Shown piece after piece: positions 40,346 through 48,610 of a stretch of DNA of 64,000 nt (its first letter is position 1; every line of letters starts with the position of its first letter). Under the pieces are notes generated by a model. It was not told the DNA's origin, did no database searches, and saw nothing but the letters and a program-made list of their open reading frames with translations. The stretch is from Opitutaceae bacterium UBA2377. Lineage in GTDB: Bacteria > Verrucomicrobiota > Verrucomicrobiia > Opitutales > Opitutaceae. The stretch spans positions 19,663 through 83,662 of the forward strand of contig DDSZ01000020.1 of NCBI GenBank assembly GCA_002344205.1, read 5' to 3'. The position numbers and the translations under genes are program-made.

Positions 40346-42133
40346 CTAAGCCGCACGACGTTTCCTGGGAGCATGAGGTTCTGATTCCTTTTCGTTCCGA
40401 TACATTCCGACAAACGAACAGATCCGATCCCATATCTCCGGAGTCATCCCTTGCGGCTTAGCAAAGGCGATCACTTTCGCGTCACGATTCTTTCCGGATC
40501 GCACGAAGGTGACATAGGCGGTGATGGCCCTCCCGTTGCGAAATAACAACCGGATTGCACCCATTACTTCACCCAGAGCGATTGACAACCGCGCCGATGG
40601 CGGGGCTATCTGCTTTGCGTATGCAAACGGCCGCTGCCAGAATGAATCCGGTGTTCGGCCATCCGGCCAGACCTGCACCTTGGCAAGCATCGTGCGAAGC
40701 TCGGTGCGCAGCCTTTCGCGCCTGACAGGGTCTGCTGGCACCTCTCTAGTAGCGAGCTTTGGTGCCGCGGCGTTTGCCCGGCGAAGCTTCAACAATTGCG
40801 TCTGCGCATCGGTCCGCTCGACGTGAATTGCTGCGAGCCGAGCCTCGAGTTCGCGCGCCTGGCTCTTGACCGCTTCGGCAAGCGCCCCCTCCAAGAGATG
40901 CTTGGCGGCGTTAGAGATCTTTCGATGGATTTCCTTTTCCTCGAGCGCAAGTGCGGCGATGTGCTTGGCAAGGCGGTCCGGCTCGTCGGTCTGGGTTGCA
41001 TACAGGCGCGCCCAGTCGATCTCGTGGCAAGCGGCAATGACGCACCGCTCCAGGTGTTCTGCCGACCACCGGAAGGCACGTTCGGAATGCTCCAAATGGT
41101 TGAAGGCAGTGTAGTAGGTTGGGAACGCTCCCTTGGCCTTTGCATGGACGTGCATCGGCCGGTCGAGCGGATCGAATAGAATGCCGGTCAGAAGTCGGAT
41201 GTGCTTTTGAGGCCGCCCGCGAGGTTCGCTACCCGGTTCCGGCTGCGCAGCGCGGAACTCTGCATCCGAAACAATCCGCGGAAAATAGCCTCGAATCGGC
41301 GGCCCATCAGGCACTCGCTTGCCGTAGGCTCCCCCTTCATAGCGACAAGGCTGAAACTCGCCGATCACAGCGCGATTTTTAATAACCTTGGAAACACGCG
41401 TGATCGACCACTTGGCTCGGCCCCACGGAGCTACCCGACGCGCTTTCAATTCCTGTGCGATGCGTCCATAGCCCCAGCCGGCAAGAGCCAACTGGAAGAT
41501 CAGCTTCACGATCTTCGCCCTAGTTTCATTCAACACATATTTGGCTCCAGAAAAGTCGCTTCTGATGCCATCTCGTTTCACGCCCACGACTCGTAGCCAT
41601 GGGTGCACCCATGTTGAAATGATTTTTCCGGCCTGTGCTTCGCGTCTTTTCTTGGTCCAGACTGCGCAAAGACGCCTTGATTTTGTGCGCGATTCCTCGT
41701 TGCCACGCGCAAAAGTGAGAAGCGCAACAATCAGGTGTGTCACGTCTTGGGAAATCGTCTCGCGCGTATATCTACGTCGATCTTGCAACGTGACGACGTC
41801 GACACCGGCTTCGACGACGGTTTCGAGCACGCGCATCGCTTTTAGAGGATCGTTTCGAGAAATACGATCGAGGTTTTCGACAAGCAGCACAGATCCGGGC
41901 GCAACCTGTCCCTCGCGAATCGCCTTGAGGAAAGTGCCTAGCGCACCGATTTCCGCGTTGCGGCCGTAGAAACCGGAAACGCCTTCGTCCCGCAGGGAGG
42001 TGTCCAGTTCTAGGCCGTTCCCTTCAGTTTGGCTCCATAGCTCGGCCGCTTCGATTTGACGACGAACCGAATCGCCACGCCTCTGGTGCTCCGACGAGAA
42101 CCGGGTGTAGCTGTAGATCTTCGGTTGGGTCAT
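40346..42133 (-). CDS. Large serine recombinase (integrase of the element)
   Basis: The start at 42133 (MTQPKIYSYTRFS) gives 595 residues; an ATG at 42154 adds seven. The resolvase domain has YTRFSS with catalytic Ser13, LLVENLDRISR and DRRRYTRE. It is followed by a recombinase domain and a long C-terminal region with a coiled coil (about 410-470). Large serine recombinases integrate and excise phages and ICEs at short attachment sites. Its 5' end is about 60 bases from the clpB junction, as expected for the element's own integrase. The zinc-ribbon cysteines seen in many relatives are not obvious. Confidence 0.92.
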   Translation of the reverse strand: MTQPKIYSYTRFSSEHQRRGDSVRRQIEAAELWSQTEGNGLELDTSLRDEGVSGFYGRNAEIGALGTFLKAIREGQVAPGSVLLVENLDRISRNDPLKAMRVLETVVEAGVDVVTLQDRRRYTRETISQDVTHLIVALLTFARGNEESRTKSRRLCAVWTKKRREAQAGKIISTWVHPWLRVVGVKRDGIRSDFSGAKYVLNETRAKIVKLIFQLALAGWGYGRIAQELKARRVAPWGRAKWSITRVSKVIKNRAVIGEFQPCRYEGGAYGKRVPDGPPIRGYFPRIVSDAEFRAAQPEPGSEPRGRPQKHIRLLTGILFDPLDRPMHVHAKAKGAFPTYYTAFNHLEHSERAFRWSAEHLERCVIAACHEIDWARLYATQTDEPDRLAKHIAALALEEKEIHRKISNAAKHLLEGALAEAVKSQARELEARLAAIHVERTDAQTQLLKLRRANAAAPKLATREVPADPVRRERLRTELRTMLAKVQVWPDGRTPDSFWQRPFAYAKQIAPPSARLSIALGEVMGAIRLLFRNGRAITAYVTFVRSGKNRDAKVIAFAKPQGMTPEIWDRICSFVGMYRNEKESEPHAPRKRRAA

Positions 42134-42200
42134 GTGAGGAGAAAATAGTTTCATAATGTATGGGGGTCAAACGGGTGAGTTATTTGTCCATGTCGAATAC
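42134..42200. other. Probable right attachment junction (element/clpB)
   Basis: Left of about 42,190 the sequence is element-specific; from GTCGAATACATGGAGAAG (42192) on it encodes the conserved ClpB segment [21 protein letters not shown]. Normal ClpB has DMSEYMEK here, and ATGTCGAATACATGG looks like ATGTCGGAATACATGG with one base missing. The crossover therefore lies within about 42,189-42,196. The core dinucleotide cannot be set without the other end. Confidence 0.65.
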
Positions 42201-42863
42201 ATGGAGAAGCACAGCGTCGCGCGGATGATCGGCGCGCCCCCGGGCTACGTCGGCTATGACGAGGGCGGCCAGCTCACCGAGGCGGTCCGCCGCAAGCCCT
42301 ACGCCGTGATCCTGTTCGACGAGATCGAGAAGGCGCATCCGGACGTGTTCAACGTCCTCCTGCAGGTGCTCGACGACGGCCGCATCACCGATTCGCAGGG
42401 CCGCACCGTGGATTTCAAGAACACCGTCATCATCATGACCTCCAACCTCGGCTCGCGCTTCCTGCTGGACGGCGTGACCGGCAGCACGATCCCCGAGAGC
42501 GTGCGGGAGAGCGTGATGGCGGAGCTGCGGCGTTCCTTCCGACCGGAGTTCCTCAACCGCATCGACGAGACCATCCTCTTCAAGCCGCTCACGCTGGAGG
42601 AAATCACGACCATCGTGGACCTGTTGCTGGCCGACCTGAACAAGCGCCTGGCCGACCGTCGCGTGACCGTGGTGCTCGACAAGAAGGCGAAGGAATGGGC
42701 CGCCGAGAAGGGCTACGATCCCGTCTTCGGCGCGCGTCCGCTCAAGCGTTTCCTGCAGCGCCACATCGAGACGAAGCTCGCCCGCGCGCTTATCGGCGGC
42801 GAAGTCGCCGAGGGCAGCGAGGTGAAGTTCACCGTGAAGGACGATGCGCTGGTGATGAAGTGA
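42156..42863 (+). pseudogene. clpB: clpB, 3' fragment cut off by element insertion
   Basis: The frame (235 codons) opens with 13 element-derived residues and then runs into the C-terminal part of ClpB's second AAA+ domain. It has GAPPGYVGY, Walker [12 protein letters not shown], sensor 1 [18 protein letters not shown] and [10 protein letters not shown]. In ClpB the D2 Walker A lies roughly 30 residues upstream of EYMEKHSV, so the fragment lacks it and the entire N-terminus and D1. The fragment cannot act as a chaperone by itself. Whether the remaining 5' part or another clpB copy exists is not visible here. Confidence 0.88.
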
Positions 42864-42906
42864 ACGGGTGGTCGGTTCGGCGCAGTCTCCTTCCATCTAT
42901 GAGGTG

Positions 42907-42930
42907 GGCCGGCACGTCCTTGTGCCGGCC
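42907..42930 (+). terminator. Hairpin downstream of clpB
   Basis: GGCCGGCAC and GTGCCGGCC form a 9-base perfect stem with a six-base loop, 44 bases after the stop. No T-run follows, so it is a weak or factor-dependent terminator candidate. Confidence 0.4.
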
Positions 42931-43032
42931 TGCTCCCCTGACGAGCGATAGACCTTCCGGCGGGTGCGTTCCTGCGGTCCCCGGTCATTGCCGTAACATT
43001 ATGCAGGAATAGAAGATGCAATAAGTATATTA

Positions 43033-43097
43033 TAAAACCTGTAAAAACAGGAATTAACTGTTGTTTAGTGAAATAAAACCTGTAAAAACAGGAATTA
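43033..43097 (+). promoter_or_regulatory. HipB operator pair: two perfect 24-bp direct repeats
   Basis: The 24-base block TAAAACCTGTAAAAACAGGA plus ATTA occurs at 43033-43056 and again at 43074-43097. Each contains the palindrome CCTGT-AAAA-ACAGG. The second copy ends on the A of the hipB start codon, so bound HipB would cover the ribosome-binding region and the start. This fits autoregulation as known for hipBA, with a different operator from the E. coli one. Confidence 0.7.
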
Positions 43098-43366
43098 TGA
43101 AAGAACTTGAGGAGCTGGGAGACCGTGTGCGCCACCAACGGGTGATTCAGGGCATGAAGCAAGAGGAACTCGCGGCGAAGGCGGCCGTGAGCAAACACGT
43201 GCTATCCGGCTTGGAAAACGGTCGGTCGGTCACGGTCGAATCGCTGAACCGTGTGCTGCAAGCGCTGGGGTTCCGCGAGGCTTTGATCAACCTGTTGCCC
43301 GCGCCGGTGCCCAGCCCGATCGAAATGCAGAAACTGGCCGGCAAACAACGCCAACGCGTGCGCTAA
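43097..43366 (+). CDS. hipB: HipB-type XRE antitoxin
   Basis: The ATG at 43097 gives 89 residues. The helix-turn-helix is RHQRVIQGMKQEELAAKAAVSKHVLSGLENGRSVTVESLNRVLQAL at about residues 10-57. It is two bases upstream of hipA, the standard antitoxin-toxin order. HipB binds and holds HipA inactive and represses the operon through the repeats at its 5' end. The upstream in-frame start (43061) lies between the operators and is less likely. Confidence 0.9.
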   Translation: MKELEELGDRVRHQRVIQGMKQEELAAKAAVSKHVLSGLENGRSVTVESLNRVLQALGFREALINLLPAPVPSPIEMQKLAGKQRQRVR

Positions 43367-43368
43367 CC

Positions 43369-44688
43369 ATGGCCCATCCCTTCGCCGATGTGTATTATCA
43401 GGGAGTGAAGGCTGGCGTCGCCTATTGGGATGCGACGCGCCGGCTGGCTGCGTTTGAATATACCCCGAAATTTGTGCGCAGCGGGGCGGAGCTGGCGCCG
43501 TTGATGATGCCTCTCCGGTCCGGGCCGTATCAGTTTGCCAACCTGCACGAATCCTTCGGCGGGCTGCCCGGGTTGCTCGCGGACAGCCTGCCGGATACCT
43601 ATGGCAATGCACTGATCAACGACTGGCTGCGCCAGCAGGGGCGGTCGCCGGCGGATTTTTCCCCCTTGGAGCGGCTGTGCTACATCGGCAACCGCGGCAT
43701 GGGCGCATTGGAATTTCGGCCGTCCCTCCGGGAGCGCAACTCGAGGTCGGAACGCGTTGAGGTGGACAGGCTGGTCGAACTCGCCTCGGCGGCGCTGGCG
43801 CGACGGGAGGGCCTGACCGTTGGCTTGGGGAGTGAGGAGGAGTTGAATGAAATCCTGCGGGTCGGCACTTCGGCGGGTGGTGCCCGCGCCAAGGCGGTCA
43901 TCGCCCTCAATCCGACAACCGGAGAGGTGCGCTCCGGCCAAGCCAAGGCCCCGGCGGGCTTTGAGCACTGGTTGATGAAATTCGATGGCGTGACCGCGGC
44001 CTTCGACGGCGTCCGTGATCCGCAGGGCTACGGTCGCATCGAATACGCCTACCACCTCATGGCCCGGCGGGCGGAGATCACGATGGCCGAATGCCGTCTG
44101 TTCGAGGAAGGCAGCCGCGCCCACTTCATGACCCGCCGCTTTGATCGTCCCGACGGCGGGGGCAAGCGTCACTTCGCCTCGCTCTTCGGCCTGGCGCACC
44201 TCGCCTACGCCGCGCCCGGCGCCCACGGTCACGCCTACGAGGACTATTTTGCCGTGATCGAGAAACTGAACCTGGCGCCCGAAGCCAAGTTGGAGGGCTT
44301 CCGGCGGATGGTCTTCAACGTGCTCGGCTGCAACCGCGACGATCACACCAAGAATTTCGGTTTCCTGCTCACCGAAGACGGCCGGTGGGAACTGGCGCCG
44401 GCTTACGACGTTTGCTACGCCCACAACCCCGAGCCCGGCAAATGGACGGCCACCCAGCAGATGTCGGTCGCCGGCAAACGTGTGGGCATCACGCGGGAGG
44501 ATTTTATTGTGACCGGCCGCGCGTGCGGCGTGGCCACCGTGCCCAAGTTGAATGCGGTCATCGACCAAGTGGCGGCAGCCCTTGGCCAGTGGGAGCCGTG
44601 CGCTGCCGAAGCCGGCGTTTCCGCCGACAACACCGCGAAGATCGCCCGCGCGCTCAAAGCCCAAACCGCGGGTTCCCCGGAAATTTAG
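43369..44688 (+). CDS. hipA: HipA-family serine/threonine kinase toxin
   Basis: The 439-residue protein has the HipA layout. The N-subdomain-1 region is at the start, followed by FGGLPGLLADSLPD with the GLLPE-like turn. The kinase core ends in VLGCNRDDHTKNFGFLL, where the catalytic Asp-His-Lys-Asn set is present, and APAYDV contains the metal-binding Asp. HipA phosphorylates glutamyl-tRNA synthetase in E. coli and causes growth arrest and persistence; targets vary between families. The stop codon touches the start of the second clpB fragment. A complete hipBA pair next to a recombination hotspot suggests a mobile module. Confidence 0.92.
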   Translation: MAHPFADVYYQGVKAGVAYWDATRRLAAFEYTPKFVRSGAELAPLMMPLRSGPYQFANLHESFGGLPGLLADSLPDTYGNALINDWLRQQGRSPADFSPLERLCYIGNRGMGALEFRPSLRERNSRSERVEVDRLVELASAALARREGLTVGLGSEEELNEILRVGTSAGGARAKAVIALNPTTGEVRSGQAKAPAGFEHWLMKFDGVTAAFDGVRDPQGYGRIEYAYHLMARRAEITMAECRLFEEGSRAHFMTRRFDRPDGGGKRHFASLFGLAHLAYAAPGAHGHAYEDYFAVIEKLNLAPEAKLEGFRRMVFNVLGCNRDDHTKNFGFLLTEDGRWELAPAYDVCYAHNPEPGKWTATQQMSVAGKRVGITREDFIVTGRACGVATVPKLNAVIDQVAAALGQWEPCAAEAGVSADNTAKIARALKAQTAGSPEI

Positions 44689-44689
44689 A

Positions 44690-44923
44690 CCGGCCGACCG
44701 CCGCGTGACCGTGACGCTCGACCAGCAGGCGAAGGAGTGGGCCGCCGAGAAAGGCTACGACCCCGTCTTCGGCGCGCGTCCGCTGAAGCGTTTCCTGCAA
44801 CGCCACATCGAGACCAAGCTCGCCCGCGCCCTCATCGGCGGCGAAGTTCACCCGCCGGAGGCGAGTCGCGGGGAAACTGTTGTCACGTTCTCCGTGAAGG
44901 ACGATGGGCTGGGGATAAAGTGA
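44690..44923 (+). pseudogene. clpB: Second clpB 3' fragment (about 77 codons)
   Basis: Directly after the hipA stop the sequence resumes in clpB homology: GGCCGACCGCCGCGTGACCGTG here versus GGCCGACCGTCGCGTGACCGTG at 42,649. It runs to a stop at 44923 and encodes the small C-terminal subdomain of D2. The end differs from the first copy by an insert (HPPEASRGETVV) and a GLGIK end in place of ALVMK. The two copies therefore come from diverged clpB alleles, with hipBA between them. Confidence 0.82.
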
Positions 44924-45547
44924 AGGGCCGAGTCGAGATGGCGAGCGACGCAGACACCGATTCTACGCGATAGGAGCGACAGACTAAATTACGTCAGTCT
45001 ATAAGCTGTTTATAGCCATTGACTAGAATTCATAAGCCCGGTCTGCAATGCAATTGACCCAGTCGGTCGTCGGAACGCCCATGTATGCAGTGAGTTTATT
45101 GCGTGAGTCCGGTTTGGTTGCGTCCTTGGCACCGGCTCCTGCTGAGTCACTCATGCATCCAGATTTGCTGATATGAGACATTAGTCAGCGTGCAAAGTGC
45201 GACAGCGTCCCACTCACTCAGCCAATTTGGCGCAGGTCAGACCGTCCTTTGATGCTAATCGGCATCGGGTATTTTTATAAGTTGTTTTCCTATAATGGAT
45301 AAGGCGTTTTGCCCATCTATTGGCATGCTCACGGCTAATACGAGCAAGTGGAAAAACTAACCAAGTATTAGGCAGTATAGCCGGAATGCATGGCAAGTCA
45401 AATTTCCGAGTTCTTTCCGTGGGGGCAAATGCCGCCACTTTTCACTTGTTGCCGTAGGCCAACCCGCTCCGCGCGTCGTCCAAACCTCCTCGCAACCTAA
45501 CAGCTCAAGCAAACCGCTCAGTGGACAACGCCGGAACTATATCGCCT
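44924..45547. other. AT-richer intergenic region
   Basis: These 624 bases have a lower GC content than either side. A 43-codon minus-strand frame (45154 to 45023, MSDSAGAGAKDATKPDSRNK...) is the only plausible coding stretch and has no recognised relatives. A minus-strand frame at 45214-45438 starts with GTG and looks like chance. The region probably marks the edge of an inserted defence module. Confidence 0.4.
45023..45154 (-). CDS. Possible small protein
   Basis: A 43-residue frame on the minus strand starts with ATG at 45154. The composition is plausible for a small soluble protein and it has one Cys and one Trp near the end. No family is recognised and there is no supporting context. It may be a fragment. 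Confidence 0.2.
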   Translation of the reverse strand: MSDSAGAGAKDATKPDSRNKLTAYMGVPTTDWVNCIADRAYEF

Positions 45548-46264
45548 ATGAACATTAAAGTCTCAGCCAACAAGATCGCCGACTTCATCGTCGCGAAGAC
45601 CCCCGAACGCCGCCGGAGCATTGTGCGGCAGGTGATGCGAGCGCGTCATCAGAACAAAGGATTTGCGCCCTACTACTCCGCCTTTCGCACTCCGGCTAGG
45701 GAGTTTCTGGAAGGCGGCGCATCCAGCCCCTCCATTATTCAGCGCGCTATCAAGAGCCTCCCGAGCAGGACGACGACCAGTCCGACCCGTGATTGGCTCG
45801 ACATCGACAACCGCATCACGCGCGAAGCGTTTCTCGCCTTGCTCCAGCTCGCTCCGAAAATCCAAGCGCAGAACGTCACCTTCCGCACGCCGCCGCACAA
45901 GCTGAACGCCACACTGGAATTTCCCGACATCACCGTCACGGTCACGCCCGACCTCATCGTCCACGGTGAACGCAACGGGGTGCCGCTGGTGGGTTCTGCT
46001 CGGTTTTATCTCGCGAAAGATCACACCTACCAACTCGGCAGGCGTGGTGCCGAGATCGTCGCCACGATGCAATACATGTGGTGCCTCAAGGCCGCGACGG
46101 GCAAGCGCGCGCCCGAGCACTCCATCTGCATGGTGATGGAATGCATCCAGCGGCGGGTCACGGTCGCCCCCGACGACACTGCCGCCTACATCGCTCTGAT
46201 CGAACGCGGATGCCGCGAGTTTGTGCTGGTCTGGCGGCAACTCAGCACGGAGGAGGCTGCCTAA
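45548..46264 (+). CDS. Hypothetical partner of the HerA-type ATPase
   Basis: The ATG at 45548 gives 238 residues. The C-terminal half has a strand-rich pattern, TVTPDLIVHGERNGVPLVG followed by ARFYLAKD, that recalls PD-(D/E)xK-fold nucleases, where PD and K would be active-site residues; the middle acidic residue is not clear. HerA-type ATPases often work with nucleases or other effectors encoded next to them. It ends 84 bases before the ATPase gene. The nuclease assignment is a hypothesis. Confidence 0.6.
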   Translation: MNIKVSANKIADFIVAKTPERRRSIVRQVMRARHQNKGFAPYYSAFRTPAREFLEGGASSPSIIQRAIKSLPSRTTTSPTRDWLDIDNRITREAFLALLQLAPKIQAQNVTFRTPPHKLNATLEFPDITVTVTPDLIVHGERNGVPLVGSARFYLAKDHTYQLGRRGAEIVATMQYMWCLKAATGKRAPEHSICMVMECIQRRVTVAPDDTAAYIALIERGCREFVLVWRQLSTEEAA

Positions 46265-46279
46265 AATACGCCTTCCATT

Positions 46280-46309
46280 GGGACGAGCGGGCCTGATCTC
46301 GCTCGTCCC
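46280..46309 (+). promoter_or_regulatory. 10-bp hairpin between the partner gene and the HerA-type gene
   Basis: GGGACGAGCG and CGCTCGTCCC form a perfect 10-base stem with a ten-base loop in the short spacer. There is no T-run, so it may be an attenuator-like or processing element that sets the ratio of the two products. Confidence 0.4.
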
Positions 46310-46347
46310 TGTAGTTGTAGCGTTATAAGCACGCACACTTGCCCCGT

Positions 46348-48435
46348 ATGAGCGACGAGACCAAAACCAGCCAACCATGGACGCGGGTCCTTATCTTGCT
46401 CGGCAGCTTATTGGCGATCTGCCTACTTTCACGAAACATCACTGGGCTCTGGATTCCCAACGATACCGAGGACGCTGTTATATTTCAAAACGCTCTTCTC
46501 CTCATCGTCATCGGGAGCGCTCTGCTGGAGGCTAAATTTACCAAGCCCGCCGACTCAGCGATTAACGGTCTGATGGGGATGCTCACACTGATCCCGATCT
46601 ACGGTCTTCCCACCCCTGCATTGTGGTGGTTGTTGTTTAGCTACTGCATCGTTGTCTCGGTGCTGGCTATGACTTGCGTGGCCGTAAGCTCAGGCCCGGC
46701 GCTCTTTGGCTGGCGCGCTAAGGTAGCGAACGTCACTCATCGCCCGGCAGTTATTTTTGGCAAAGCGCGCGTTCTCTACTCGGTCATTTTCCTTTATTCG
46801 GTTTTTTCCTTTTATGGCGTTACTTCACCCGCCACAGCAAAGCTGGTGGTTTTTTGGGGCGTCTTCCTCGCGCTCTGGCCGCTTCGTGTGCCCGACATGC
46901 TATCTGCTTTTCGCGCGAAACGGTGCGGTTACAGCATTGTCGGGCAAGTGGTCCGCACTGATGCGCCCAATGTCATCCACGTCACCCTTCATGGGGAAGT
47001 AAAATGGAATTTAGAAAAGGTTTTCATTCTACAACAGAGCAATGGTCAGCAGAGTCATGTGGTGCCGCTTTATGAGCAGTTGAAGGAGCAGCAGACGTTA
47101 GCAACCGGGCTTTGCATTCCGATGACGGAACCGATCATGAAGGGTCTGGATTCTGGTTGTCTCTATGAGTGGGTTGAGCCCACCAAGACCAGCCTCGAAC
47201 TCCTCGGCGGTGATGCTGGTTCTAAGTTGCTCGGTTTCGTCGATGTGGATTCGACGATCGGGCAACTGAAATTCCACACATGGGATCCAGGCCCCTGTTA
47301 CGAGGGCATGTTGGTATGGTCACGAGCAGGGGACAAACGCATCTACTATCAGATTGCCGAAGGGCATACGAAAGAGGAAGGCTTGGAGTCGAACAAACAC
47401 GGCTACCAGTTAGCTGAGGCGTCTCAGCTCGGTGTCTTGGACGAGTCGCGAGGATTTCTGAAATACCCGTGGCTTCCGGCCATGAATACCCCCGTCTTTT
47501 CTGTGCCGAAGGACTTCGGCACAGATGCCATCAAGCTGACCGGAAAGGAATTCGTTTACGGCACCATTCCGGGCACTGAAATCAATATTGCCGGGGATTT
47601 TGCTGACATGATGGAATACCACACTGCCATCATCGGCGTCACAGGCGCTGGCAAAACCGAGTTAGCTTTCGATTTGCTGCGTCACGCCATCGACAAGGGC
47701 ACTAAGGTCATCTGTATCGACCTGACCTCTCGTTACGAAGGGAAATTGGCCGACTTGAAGCCGCACGACCTCTCCATCTCGCCAGAGCTGGCCGTAGATT
47801 TAGGGGCCAAGCTCTTTGAAGCAGAGACGGGGGCTTACGGCGGCGGTGCGGAAAAGAAAGTGCTCAAGGGATTCGCGGACAAACTGCGTGAAAGTGTCAC
47901 CAGATCGCTGGCGGATTTCCTGACATCTAAGGACGGCGACAAGCGCCTTGGCATCATTAGGCTTGATGAGATTTCCAATACCAAAGCTAGCATCTTCATC
48001 ACGGAGGTTTATTTGACGGCTCTGCTGCATTTTGCGCGCGACAACGCCGATACATGTCCACGTGTGCTGTTGGTCGTCGAAGAGGCACACACTGTCATGC
48101 CGGAGACCGGAGGCGTTGGCGATTTCGACTCTAAGGGCCTCGTGGCCAAGATTGCGCAGATTGCGCTCCAAGGCCGCAAGTATGGCATTGGCCTACTTGT
48201 CATCGCGCAGCGCACGGCGAACGTCAGCAAGACGGTGCTGACGCAGTGCAACACCATTATCGCGTTCACCTGCTTCGATGCGACGAACCTCGCCTTCTTC
48301 GAGAATTTTTTTGGTAAGACGCACACTGAGACCATTCCCAATCTCCAGTTCTTGCAGGCGGTCGCTTTTGGTAAGGGCGTCAAGAGCCAGCGTCCCGTCA
48401 TCGTCAACATCCCGTTCAACGAAGCTAAAAAATAA
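46348..48435 (+). CDS. Membrane-anchored HerA/FtsK-like ATPase
   Basis: The ATG at 46348 gives 695 residues. Residues about 10-175 contain five to six hydrophobic helices. A middle beta-rich region follows (about 190-400), then the HerA ATPase core with Walker A IIGVTGAGKTELAF (about residue 429) and Walker B VLLVVEEAHTVMPE (about 572). A conserved VIAQRTANVSKTVLTQCNTII stretch follows. HerA proteins are hexameric DNA translocases, usually soluble. Several anti-phage systems pair HerA with a nuclease or SIR2 protein. A multi-helix membrane domain on a HerA core is unusual. Confidence 0.85.
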   Translation: MSDETKTSQPWTRVLILLGSLLAICLLSRNITGLWIPNDTEDAVIFQNALLLIVIGSALLEAKFTKPADSAINGLMGMLTLIPIYGLPTPALWWLLFSYCIVVSVLAMTCVAVSSGPALFGWRAKVANVTHRPAVIFGKARVLYSVIFLYSVFSFYGVTSPATAKLVVFWGVFLALWPLRVPDMLSAFRAKRCGYSIVGQVVRTDAPNVIHVTLHGEVKWNLEKVFILQQSNGQQSHVVPLYEQLKEQQTLATGLCIPMTEPIMKGLDSGCLYEWVEPTKTSLELLGGDAGSKLLGFVDVDSTIGQLKFHTWDPGPCYEGMLVWSRAGDKRIYYQIAEGHTKEEGLESNKHGYQLAEASQLGVLDESRGFLKYPWLPAMNTPVFSVPKDFGTDAIKLTGKEFVYGTIPGTEINIAGDFADMMEYHTAIIGVTGAGKTELAFDLLRHAIDKGTKVICIDLTSRYEGKLADLKPHDLSISPELAVDLGAKLFEAETGAYGGGAEKKVLKGFADKLRESVTRSLADFLTSKDGDKRLGIIRLDEISNTKASIFITEVYLTALLHFARDNADTCPRVLLVVEEAHTVMPETGGVGDFDSKGLVAKIAQIALQGRKYGIGLLVIAQRTANVSKTVLTQCNTIIAFTCFDATNLAFFENFFGKTHTETIPNLQFLQAVAFGKGVKSQRPVIVNIPFNEAKK

Positions 48436-48436
48436 A

Positions 48437-48610
48437 ATGGCGAAGCGTAGTTTATATTCCCCCTTTAAGTCTGAATGGTCGCAAGAGCAGTGGAACGAGT
48501 TCTGTCCTAATTTCACCTATCGCATGGCTGGGACGGGTGAATATCCCAACTTCCTGCCTGCTGACCTAACGAAGCAGTTCAACTGCGCGGTCGTGATGGC
48601 AGCGGCTTAG
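48437..48610 (+). pseudogene. Truncated third gene of the HerA module
   Basis: The ATG at 48437 lies one base after the HerA stop codon and opens only 57 codons (MAKRSLYSPFKSEWSQEQWNE...). The frame stops right where the minus-strand hicB-like sequence begins. It reads like the 5' end of a larger gene whose remainder was lost when the adjacent sequence was joined. Alternatively it is a short true gene. Confidence 0.45.

Larger units (their letters stand above)
1..42190. mobile_element. Integrative and conjugative element, right-hand part
   Basis: The segment carries every class of gene a self-transmissible element needs: a VirB-type mating apparatus, a VirD4-type coupling protein, a MobF relaxase and a large serine recombinase. 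The recombinase lies about 60 bases from the point where a host clpB reading frame resumes, which fixes the right boundary near 42,190. The left boundary is not in the window. Cargo between the two conjugation blocks has lower GC in places (roughly 23-29 kb), which suggests it was acquired separately. The extent to the left and the integrity of the element are inference. Confidence 0.85.

Noticed and set aside
40222..40461. 79-codon plus-strand frame overlapping the recombinase end
   Set aside because: It overlaps the 3' end of the recombinase gene in antisense and starts inside the inverted-repeat region. No relatives or ribosome site are evident.
45214..45438. 74-codon minus-strand frame with a GTG start
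   Set aside because: Composition is typical of translated AT-rich non-coding DNA, and there is no ribosome site or context.
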